Source of the DNA: Tretioscincus oriximinensis
Lineage: Eukaryota > Chordata > Lepidosauria > Squamata > Gymnophthalmidae
DNA length: 64,000 nucleotides
Assembly: GCA_022410635.1 (NCBI GenBank)
Contig: JAJVDF010000281.1
Span: 183,499 to 247,498, forward strand
Direction of reading: 5' to 3'
Within the stretch, counting starts at the first letter, position 1; each line of letters begins with the position of its first letter. The notes under the pieces are model-generated. The model saw nothing but the letters and a program-made list of their open reading frames with translations, did no database searches and had not been told where the DNA came from. Positions 44,701 through 56,700 of this stretch are shown here, one piece after another. Position numbers and translations under genes: made by a program.

Positions 44701-47700
44701 CAAGGCTCGGAACTTGGCAGCCTTCAGAGACCAATGACAGGGCTCAGAACTCTCCCAGCCTCCAGAGGCCCAGTGACAGGGCTTGGAACTTTGGCAACCT
44801 CCAGACACCAGAGTCCTGGATTGGAAATTGGCTAAAAGACAGAAAACAGTGGGAAGTAATAAATGGACAGTTCTCTGGGCGGAAAGATGTGAGAAATGGA
44901 ATATCCCAGGGTTCAGTATTGGGACAAGTCCTGGGAGGGAACAGGGGAAAGAAAGGAAAAACAAAGAAAGGAATGGATGAAAGATGGAAGGAAAGAAGAA
45001 NATAAAGTAAAGAAGTAAAAAGAAAGGGAAATGGAAAGGAGCAGAACAAAAAAGCAGCAAGTGAAAGGGGAATGGGCGGGGGGAGGGAGTGGTTGGAGGG
45101 AATAGGTGGAGGCATGGATGGGAGCAAGGGAAGGGAAAAGATAGAGCCATTGCATTACTATAACACAATGGGCTAATTACACTACTATATGAATAAAATT
45201 AAAGTGACGTGAAATATACCCAAGAGGTTCTTTGCTAACCAGTGAGACTGTACAAGTGGATAAGGAGATTGTTGTCCTTTAACCCTTTTGTTGGCTTATG
45301 GAGATAACCCTTCTTCTGGAGACACTGTCTATATTGCAACACTCACACTATAAACAGCAACTACAGGGAAGGCATGATTCTCAGGATCCCATCTTTTGCC
45401 CTCAATTAGGGGAGCCTGATTATGTTCTCCGTTGTGATTACTGTTAATTCATCAATTGATACTCCCCATATATTTTCCCCAAAAAATCACTAAGGCCCTG
45501 NCCCTATTGAGCCTCATTCTGGGTTATTATCTTGGAATAGAAGNCCACCATCTAAATGCCCTATTCATGGCCTGCCATAGTCTACACTGTCATGAGGATG
45601 GCAGAGTTCTGTACCTAGAAGTAACCCACAATAAGGCTCAGTGGAGACAGGGACGCAATTTAAGGAAGCAGAGCAATAACTATAGCTTCAGTTCCTGGCA
45701 TCTCCTGAAAAAGAAGATCTGTCAATCCACTTTCATTTACCTAATCATGAAAGATGTGTATTGGCCCAGTCTAGCCTTCCTCAGATGCCGCTAATCAAGC
45801 AGCCACAGCAATGCATAGCAAGAGCGTTCTTCCTGCCTCGCCTCTGCCTGATTGGTTAGAATTATGTCTGCATATACAGGACATGCCAGTTCATGCTAAT
45901 TTCCTCTCCTTGGCTATCCATATTATCAGCCTTTTTTACACTCTGCTCTATGGACACAGAGCAGCTAACAAGGTTATTTTTCATCCAAAGGCTTACATCT
46001 ACTCAATCTCCCCACAGTGTGGTGGAACCTATTAATCAAATTTCTTTNCTTTCAAACAGCTAGGTTGGTTGAAGCTGAGGCCAGTAGAGGTGCTCACCCC
46101 TCTCCACAGCCNACACATAGTCCTTGAACTTCAATATCCCTGTTGAAACACCTGAAGCTCTTAACCAGAGGTGGCTGCTGAGCNCTCCACAGGGGGTTCA
46201 GTGACAGAGCACATAGTAACTCTGCACTCCATTCTCCCAACATGGCACTACTGGTGCTGTCCTCTCTCCCACAGCCAACATGGTGGCTTCTCCTTCATTC
46301 CCCTTGGCTGCTGGGAGTGAGGACTGTACCTGTAGCACCAAGTTGGGGGAACAGAGGGCGGAATTTCCCCAACATGGCAGTTTCCANGGGGAAACGGAAC
46401 CACTAACGAAGGTTAAAATCGCCAAAATAACTATGCACTCGGTCACCGAACCCCCTATGGAGCACTCAGTGGCTGGCGCTGCTCTTAACGACTGCACCAC
46501 CATGTGGAATGAAGCACTGCCTGGACTATTTAATTCAGGAGTATCAATGCTTTATTCTGGAATATCCAAACCTAGTGGAATACATAAGGGATGTCTCGGT
46601 GTATCATTTACGTACAATCTGTTCTTCTGCATCAGTAACTAAAATTGGGTGCCTGTCAGAAACATTCGGAATCATATGTAAAATGCACAAGAACATGGTA
46701 GTTGCCACTTAAAATAATTGATAAAGAGATTTGCGTTTTGTGCACTGAGAGAGAGGGAGTTATAATGAACAACATAAGCAAGCGCAAATTGATATTTTGA
46801 AAACGAGGCAATTAATGGAACAGATGCAGCAAGCTTCCAGTCATTAGCCACCACAACCAAAAGCGTGTCCCAAAGCTGACAAACTCGTAAAAAAAAACTT
46901 GATCAATTACCAATTACAGAAGTAGATCAATACTATGCATCAGAAGTGAGCCTCTCTTTATCAGATGGCTGAGCATGGATCTCAGCCTTGTGATATGTGG
47001 CATCAAAATGATCTTTCTTATCTGTCTTGAAGAAACCGCACTACAAGGAAGCAAGGCATTTAGTCAATGTTATGGACTAACTTAAAAGACAAAAAAGAAT
47101 AGGCGGAACCAGACTTCCTTCTATGCATTGTTTAAGCTATCCATCTGCGTATGTCAATGTTTTTCAATAATTCCTTCAAGNTTAACTGCTTGCAGTAAGG
47201 AATTTCCCTAACTGCCTTATTAATGGATTTAATCTTTACTGTGTCAATTAAGGATCAATAGAGCAGTAGCCATTTATTAAAACAATAGTAGCCTGTCAAC
47301 CTATGGGGTTGGCACAACTGAAAATATAAACGTTTGTTTTCTAAGAAATCACCCTCAAATTCAAGTTTTGAAGAAATCAAATCTGAGGGTTCCCACCCAA
47401 AATGTGGTATAGAACTTTGGATTTGTTCAGAGGTGTTGAAAAGTGACCAACCACTACCGCAACCAGCCCGGCCGCAGCAGGCATTGGAAGCAGCATTTGG
47501 GGAAAACTCCTGGCTTCTACAGCCATTAACCCTACAACATGGTCATCTGCTTTAGGAATGCGCATCTCAGCTTTGGTAATTCCTGGTCTCACTTTTTGGC
47601 AGTACTTCTTTCCTATTGCACCACTGAAATGATCTCAAGCATCCAGGAATAGAAAGCTTTTGAGCCTCCTGCACACAGTTTTGTTCCAGATGTAAACCAC

Positions 47701-50700
47701 TGATGTGGTAGGGAACTCAGCACCAAAGTACACCAGAAAAGCAGAACAGGGCGCCATTTTATCACTTTGCCCACTGTAGCACTTTCTGTATGCAGGTGAA
47801 GCATTCTAGCAGGGCTGGCACTTCCGTATTATGGATAAGTGCTTGAGAAAATAAGAAGAGCCAAGCGGAAACAGGCCACAGCCATGTAGTCCAGCATTCT
47901 CACACAGTGATCCACCAGTTGCTGCTTGGGTAGCAATTGGGTAGTCTGAAGCAGAAGAAAGCAAACTCTTCCCCCGTTCTCACCTCCTCTCAAGAGATCC
48001 CTCCTAATAGCTATTTATACCCTTGGCTTCCATGAATTTGTCTAATCCTATTGCAAAAACTACCCAGATTGCTATCTACCACCATCTTTTATGGAAGTTA
48101 ATTCCACAAACCTTTTCGATGAAATAATAATTTCACTTGCATGAAGAGGAGGTAATTGGACTTTTTTCATGCATGAGAACAAGATCTTTCTTAAGGAAAG
48201 AAAGGAGGCCTTGCCCTAATTTCTTCTAACTTGATGTTTGAAGAGATTAAACATGTTTGGGGTTTAAAAACTTCTTTTTAAAAAAGCTCTCATGCAAGCT
48301 TACGTGGAAGATAAAAAGATTGTGGTTTCATTTGTACAACAGAGGTGTGGCAGTACAGCAAAAGAAAGTCTTGTTCCCAGAAGTCTGGGATACACTTCAA
48401 TTGACAAAATTCCTATGCTTCTACAGTCATGGACCCATAAAAGTGACACTGCACATCCCTAGTAATGAAAGCCCTAATGCTGATCTTCGGTTCTACGTAG
48501 ACTGATTCTTTTGAGTAATGTTCAGTGATGTCAGCCCACTTGAACACAGACTGGCAGAACATTCTTTCCCTTTCTATTTCCTTCATTATAAATCCTAACC
48601 TAGTCTGCTCTAGGCAGATGAGGAAACCATAGAGGGAAGAAATTCTGCAGATTTTGTATTGACAAAACCAATAAGGACACAATTTCCTAATAATTTAAAG
48701 GTTTATAAAGTTCTTTAAAGATTTATAAAGTTCTAGGATGCTACAAGTCTCTTGTAAAAAAAGGAAAAGAATAAGCATGATTATTATTAATAATAATAAC
48801 AACATTTATAATGCCCCTTTCATCAAGCACATAGCTTTTGTTGCTTTCTCCACAACAAACAGCCTGTGAAGTAAGTGGGGCTGAGAGAGTCCTAAAGAAC
48901 TGTGACTGGCCCAAGGTCATCCCAGCTGGCTTCATGGAGCAGTGAAGAATCGACCTGGGAGGCTACCAAATACCAGCAGTCTAACCATTACACCAAACTG
49001 GCTTCTATTAATATTTCTCTCCCACTCCTTCCCCCACTGCTTCCTGGTTTAGGCAAGTTCCCAATTAAAAAGGAACATGTTTCTCTGTATTAAAACTAAT
49101 TCTCACCTATCTGGGTGGATACTGTTTCACATTAGAAATAACATGCCAGACAAACACAAAAAGGAATACTGGTAGAATAACTTACCTTCCATAGCAAAAA
49201 TACCAACAGAGCAAGCATTAATAATCCTGCAAGAACGGCTACCAGGATGATCCACCAGGGGACTCCTTTATACAGCGCTACCGTCTTTGCAGGAAAGACC
49301 GTCACCCGCACCTACGGAAAGCAAGTGCACATGAAGGTACCACTAGTGAGAAATCAAGTTCACATGCAAAACTAAAATTTCAAAGTTCATCTATGCAGCT
49401 ATTTTTTATTTATTTATTTATTTATTTATTTGTACCCCGCCCTATACCCGAAGGTCTCAGGGCGGCCAAAACAGTAAAAATCACTACAAAATTAAAATAG
49501 TATAAAACAATATTTAAAAGTTGGGATAAAGATGACATTTCTTAGCCAAAGGCCAGGTAGGTTAAAACTACTTCATAAATCCTCAATATTGCCCCAAAGA
49601 AGTACTACCACCCTGGTGTACACAGGACCTTCTCAGTGGCAGCCCCAGACTACAGAAAATCTTTCCCTTGAGGTGCATAATTCATCATCTCTGCATACAT
49701 TCAGTAAACTATTGAAGGCGCACCCTTGAACCTGGCCGTTGGTTGAAAAAACAGGTCTCCCATCCCCACTTTCAGGCACTGCTGTGTTTAATATGTAAAT
49801 TCTACATCTTGTTTTTATTGCTAACCGCCCTGAGACCTTTGGGTATAGGGCAGTATGGAAGTACAAATAAATATGTACTGTGGAACATCCTGGGTAGGTA
49901 TCCACCTGAGGTATCCATCATTACAACAGTGTATCGTAATTGCCAAGCACCCAGTCAGGTAAGGGAAGAGTCGCATGAGATGCATGGTATTATCATGTGA
50001 CAATGTTATGCGCATGTCCTATGAAGCCCTACGAAGCCCTATGAAGCAACCTGAGTGGTTGCTCAGCAGCTGTGAGGTTGCAATGAAATGATGGAAGGAA
50101 GCAGGTGAATGCCTTGCTTATTGTCTCTCACATTCATCTTGACTTTCATGTTGAAAAGGGCTGGGCTTGCCAGNGAATGCATCAATAATCCTGGTCCTCC
50201 TAAGGTAGTTCGTTGCTCTCAGTTTATTGAGACTCAGCACATGCCTAACAGAGGCTTCCATCACAATTAAAATAATTTCAGAGAAATAGCCGTGTTAGTC
50301 TAGCAGAAAGTCCAGCAAAGGAGCTAGCAGCACTTTGAGACTAACTTGAGAAAAGTGGTTGGCATAAGCTTTCGTAGACAGGTCTACTTCTTCAGATGCA
50401 TCTGAAGAAGTAGACCTGTCTACGAAAGCTTATGCCAACCACTTTTCTCAAGTTAGTCTCAAAGTGCTGCTAGCTCCTTTGCTGGAATTAAAATAATGAT
50501 ATACAATAACATCCTCTCCCCATGCAGGCATGGCTATTGTTTTTAGTCTTTAGCTGGTTTTATCATTATTGTATTGTGACTTTCCTTGAGCCCTCTGGGT
50601 AGAGGGTTGGGTATAAATATCAATCTCATGGAGAGCCTTGGTGCCTATCACATGCTTCACAAACAGATGTTATGGCAAATGCAGTGAGATGCTCTGTGAT

Positions 50701-53700
50701 CCAAAGATGGAAATAAACAGGCCACTCCACCACCACATGTATTGTTGTAGAATACAGAAACAAACCTTTGGAGAGCTCCAGGACAACAGCTAAAATAGCT
50801 TGTGAAAGAAGGTAAAAAGAACCAGACTTTGGCAATACTGCGCATCCCTACTTTGAATGCACTTTTTTTGCAGCAAGGGCTCTAGTTATTAAGGCACATT
50901 ATAGACTCACATGAGTAGCTTCATTGGCCAACTTAATGTTATCCGCAGCAGCAATGTTGATTGCAGCTCGAAGCACGATGTCTACGTAGTTCATTTTTGA
51001 GAATTCCTGGTATATGGAAAAGGAGGAAATGTTTAAAATTGCAACAAGTTAAGGGAGAGGTTCAAAACTTTATGAAATACAGAGGACAAACCTCTAGAAA
51101 AGTGCTGTTCCACAGTCTTGAACGCAGTAAAATGGATGCTTTGCTGTCCAGTCCTTGTAATGGGCATTTGATGGTGACACAGTTCGCTCCCTCGTTACAT
51201 TCCTGCATCAAATACATCGTTGTAATTTTAATTAAAAGGTAATTGAAAAAATAATCAAAGCCAATAGTGTCTGCTGGAGGAAGAGAAGCCAATGGTGCAT
51301 TACCNCTTCTTAAGATGATTTCTTTCGCCTGTTGTTTCAGGCATCTTTAGAGGGAAACAGATTACCCAGACCAGCGGTTTGCAATCTTTTTTGAGTCATG
51401 ACCCCATGGAACAACAGGAGGATGCAAGCAGGGATGGACGAAAGCCATGTGCATTCAAAGCATCATGCGACAAGGACATGGGAAGGATTAACCACAGCGC
51501 GTGCCAAGCATCATATGACATAGCATTTTTTTNAAAAAAAGGTTTTCCAACATGCCTACCCACTTGCCATCGGGGGCCTGCGACCCTATTTGAGGTCCTG
51601 ACCCATGGGTTGGTAACCAATGATCTAGATNTGGCTTAATCTGATTTCATTTTTGTCCCCACTTTTAGATATTGTTTTTATATTGTTTTTAATTTGTTAA
51701 TTTTGTATTGATATTTTACTGTTGGCCACCCTGAGACCTACTGGTATGGGGCGTGGTATAAATAAATAATTAAATAAATAAATAAATAAAATGAGTATGG
51801 TGCCCCCAATGAATGGTCATCAGAGGAGAAATAGTTTTCCTTGATCTTTCCATGGCTCTAGATACCATCAGTCATAGTATTTTTTGGAACAGTTTTGGGG
51901 ACTTGGAGGCATTGCTTTAAAATGATTTCTTTCTTGTTCTGAGGTAAAACTGTTCACATGGGNGGTTTAGAAATTAAAAAAATATTATTTGAATGATTTT
52001 GAATGTTACCTTGTCCACTATTTGACACCTAGGAACTGCTCCCATGTACTTATGGGATCCTGATTAACTCTGTTTTTGGCCTTTGAAGAAGACCGGTGGT
52101 CAAAATGCATCTGGGCTTCAGGTTTATTATCTGTATGGACTGCACACCGGCTGGATTCCCCTTGGAGACATCCCATAATGGCTTTTAGGGACTTTTTTTA
52201 GTTGGGGGATTGTGTAATTGTCTTTGGAAGAACTATATCTGCAGTACATAAATATATATATCTTTCATTTGTTTTTGCATTTTCCATAGGTTTGGGGCCA
52301 TATTTTGCTTTTGATGAGGAAATAAGGCCACAATGAATTTGGTAGAAGGTTAGGGTTGGTACTTACCAAAGTCTTATATTTCCTTTCAGAAAATATGGAA
52401 AAACCTTTGCTAGCTTCTGTTTGCTTCTCTGCAACTTCACGCTTTGGTCTTGAACTCCNAGACATCTGTCAAATTAAGAGGCATTAAAGCAGCAGCTACA
52501 GAAAATTCAGTATGACTGTTTACTTGCAAACGAATTTCTCTGAAAGTTCTGCATCCCACAGCCTGTTAGCGAACACTTATAATACTGTACTTAACGCAGA
52601 GAACTAGATAGGACATTCTATCACCATCAACACATTTTCTATAAGCAATTGTTTTCGGGTTCACTTGGGAACTGACCCATAACAGAAAAGCCTATTTTGC
52701 ATATTAAAACAGGATAGAAGCCATTCCTGCTTATAAGTTGCGATCTGATTAACTGCTAAAGGTATGGTGCACAAAAGACAAATGCTTTCATAGCTACAGT
52801 TAGCAATTTGACTCAGAAATTTGCAAGCAAACAGCATCTTTTTACCTTAATTTTCTGCAGAGGGTTTATTTCTGTCTTAGGTTCACACTGGAGCTCCCCT
52901 AATTCTTTGGAGTTTATGGACATCAGATACAGCAGCCACTTGCCTCCCTGTATTTCTTTTGGCCACATGATATCCAAGGAAGCTGTTCCAAAACCCTTCA
53001 GTGGCTTGCCCAGGTTTGTCACCTGTATAAAACAATGATCGAACAGACTGAGACACACTCAGATTCCTTAAATCAAATGCAGTAATTTAAAACATACTTA
53101 AAACTATCTTCAGAAGAATGGTGACTGGGACCTTTCTTATCTGCTGGCTGAAAAAAATGTTTCCTGCCTTTTTCACTCCCCCAATTGGAAGCATTCTTGT
53201 TCCTAGCCCAGAAACTATATATATAAAGGCTGTATTCCAGCCTTTCTGTGTTCTATAGCTGTCCCCANTCTCCATATTTGATGAACACATGACATGACAC
53301 ATAAAATAGAGAACATAATATTTGCACTTCCTGCAAGAATGTTTCCAGGGAACAAGATAGACTGTAGATGTAATGTAAGGTTATGGTAGTTTAAGTACAA
53401 TTTAGGGATGATTGGGAAGTAAGTGATGTGGATGTTCTTGATAATTTCTCCAGTATAATTCAAAAAATAATTGATACAATAATAGGCCATACAGTGTTAT
53501 GGTCAGTGGAGAAGTGGTTAGTTTTCCAAGAAGTGATTCCAGGAATAAATCAGTTAGGTTCCAAATTGTATAAATCTTTAATAATAGCCGCTCTAGTTTT
53601 GTGGACATATAGTTGGAAAGACTCCACTAGATGGACAGTGAGAAATTGGCAAAAATATTTAATAGAAATAATGCGTTTTGAATTAATTGAAGAAAAAATA

Positions 53701-56700
53701 AAGCATATAATGGGTCTGACACAAGTTTTGGTTTGGAAAGATAAATGGCTGAAATTGGTCAGATATATCCAAGGGAGAGGCCAGGGATCCTCTTGGGTAT
53801 GTAATCAAGTATTTCTCTTGTTGCACCAATGAATATAATTCTTCTTTCTTTTTTTTTGGGGGGGGGGGGTGCTTTGAGGGTGTTGCTGTATGTATACATA
53901 TTATGTTATGTCTTTGTTATGATTCTTTGTGATTTTCTTTTTTGTTTGTTAATATTATTTAAATAAAAACATTTTTAAAAAAGGGGGGGAAAAGTTCAGT
54001 CTTTCAGTAAAAGTGTGAATTTGTCCCCTCCCACTTGTTGTATTTGATTATCCTGACAGTCCTGACAATACAGTGTAGATTCAGCAGGGCTCCTTTTATG
54101 TTCTGGAACAGATTACATCCAAGTGCGATTCAGGCCGTAGTTACAATGCATAAGAACATAATACGATCCCTGCTGAATCGGGCCACAGCCCATGTAGTCC
54201 AGCATTCTGTCTCACACAGAGGCCCAGCAGTCTGGAACAGAAGAAGGCAAAATCTTCAACTGTTCTCGACACCCTTCAAAAGGTATTTCAGGAATACTGC
54301 CTGTTGCTCTATCTATGCAAAGATAAGATGATATTTTGGAAACTGTTGTACAGGAAATGACNAGATTTGAAAAAGAAAACTGACATTGACAGAAGGAAAG
54401 AACCATTTAAAACAATGAGTGACTTACTCTGAACTCATATTCAATTAAGCTGCCAATGTCATCTTCATTCTCCATAGCACTTTCACCAATGACTTTCCCC
54501 CCAAAATACACCTGGGAAGGTTTAGCCACCCTGTTGTTAAAGAAAACACCACATTTAAATGACCGTTATAAAAGGCTGCCTCTAGCATTGATTTGTTATG
54601 CTAACTTCATAATTCTTACCCAGTAAGTGACAAAAGCAATTCAATAACTACTTTAGCACTGGCAGTAATTGGAGCCAAATTAGTTTGATTGCTTGTCCTG
54701 CAACAAGAAGGAAATAAAAAACAACAACATTTGTTTTAAGCAGAAAAAAAACTGTTTTGGTCTTATAATCATATATCTCTTTCAAAAGATTTTTGTTTTA
54801 GAAGACAGCCTTACGTTTCCAGTATCAGATTAATATCCAAGTCCTTTGTTTCAACGTTAACTTTTGTGGTGCTTAAAATNACATAAAACGTAACCTGAAA
54901 AAAATAAAGTGTGGTCAAGATACTGCATATCAAAGACCCATATTTCATAAGGCTGCATTCAGAAGCAGCAAGAAGAAAAGAATTAAACACAGCTTAGAAG
55001 TGGTAGCATCCACACACTACAACCTCTAGTCCGCATTAAAATGCCTTTTCAATGGATTGTAATGAGGAGGTGAGGTAGGATAAAGGATTAATATCTACTA
55101 ATTAGCTATTAATTAGCAATACGATAATAATAATAATAATAACAATAACAATAATAATAACAACGATAACGATAATAACAATAACGATAACAATAACATT
55201 AACAACAACAATAAAAATAATAATAAAAAAACAACAACCTTACACTAATGTATTACTAATGTTATCTTTAAGCCACTTTTGAGCTTTTTTCAGGTGTATG
55301 GGTATAACCTTATATAAACATGCTTTGAAGCACTAGATTACATTTATTTTTAAATTAATTAATTAAACAATTGCATTTCTAACTGCTCCATATCTAAAGA
55401 TCTCAGGGCAGCCAATAGTAAAATTAATATTAATAAAAACAAGATACAAAAACTGATATATTAAAACGGTGCTGGGCTGACTACAGTTACAGGCTAGTGG
55501 AAGGTGCTCACCCCTCCCCATGTCTCACACAGGGCTTCGAAACCCCATCTCCCAGCTGAGAGACGGATTTCTTAGCGACTGAGCTATCCGTGCCTGCGCA
55601 GATATTAGCGTTTGAACTAACTACAAAGCATCCCGAAAGACATTTAAATACTGTACAAATCCACCAATATGTATTCTATTTCTGTTTTATGGCTTTTAAC
55701 ATTAAAATTGCAACATTTGTTTCCATAAGGTCTTTCTGCATTACCCTGAATAATCTAGAAGTGGTAATCCATCCCAAGGGTAGGAATATCCACATCTGTA
55801 TGGCCATATTTGTTCCAGCCCCGTCCCTGTTGCAGCCCCACAACTCAGGAAAGCTAAAAAGCAGAATTCCATGAAACCCAACAGCAAGGGATGAAGGTTT
55901 CTGACCTCAAAACCTCAGGGGACCACATTTTGGTATCACAAAAAGACACACCACTGAAAATCGATTCCCCAGAAAACTGCAACATGAAGTACATACCTTC
56001 TGCGTACCTCTGCAATCCAGATTTACCCTTGCTCAGATGCTAGCAGACTTGGATATCAAGGTCTACCAGCAGTCAGAACATACTAGCAGAGGGTGGGGCT
56101 TATCTTATTCTACTAAATTTGCAGAAGGGAGATTGTTGGATTCCTTCTTAATCTAGATCTAAGGCAAGTACAGAAAGGTCCATACTCTTTGCTAGGCATG
56201 AAATTCTACTACACTCAAGCAGAAATCCTAGCAGAAAAGACCCAAGCAAAATATTGCCAGAGACTAATGATTTGATAATGATAATGGTGGCAGATGTCTG
56301 CAAGAGAAGAATGAGAGGAAACTTGATAGCTGCCTACAAATATTTGAAGGGCTGCCACAGAGCAGAGGGATCAGCATTGTTCTCATTGGTACATGGAAGG
56401 AGTAGAAACAATGGGATGAAACTTCAAGGGAGTAGATTTAGATTAGATATCAGAAAAAATTTCTGTCAGGGTGAAAAACCAGTGGACCAGGTTGCCACAG
56501 GAGGTAGTGAGTTCATCTTCATTGGAAGTCTTCAAACAGAGACTGGGCAGTCATCTGCCTGGGATGGTTTAATGAATCCTGAATTGAGCAGGAGGATTCT
56601 ATGATTCTTTTTATTGGAAAATTCATCAGATTATACAGAAGATTGGTGGTATCTATTAAGAATGGTAACAATCATTCTGATCAAGTATATAGTATAAACG

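Larger units (their letters stand above)
39897..46910 (-). other. ITGA6: ITGA6 intron between tail A and tail B exons
   Basis: No exon seen. It holds an LTR-like piece (40487-40706), AAT microsatellite (41632-41702), the inverted 750-bp element (41703-42505), a cluster of GCATG motifs (43912-43926), CR1 and tandem repeats (44690-45140), a fold-back (45485-45655), SINE-B (45940-46165) and a long inverted repeat (46165-46487). The stretch 42510-44600 otherwise shows nothing. Confidence 0.6.
47041..49185 (-). other. ITGA6: ITGA6 intron between transmembrane exon and tail A exon
   Basis: Contains a minus-strand CR1 tail at 47845-48125 and a minus-strand SINE-A at 48780-49004. Nothing else is identified. 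Confidence 0.55.

Noticed and set aside
44680..45168. Pro/Phe-rich protein on the minus strand
   Set aside because: Translation of the purine-rich low-complexity tract.
53428..53832. Host gene of 134 codons on the plus strand
   Set aside because: Same L1 ORF2 family as the 24 kb fragment, with a LINE tail.
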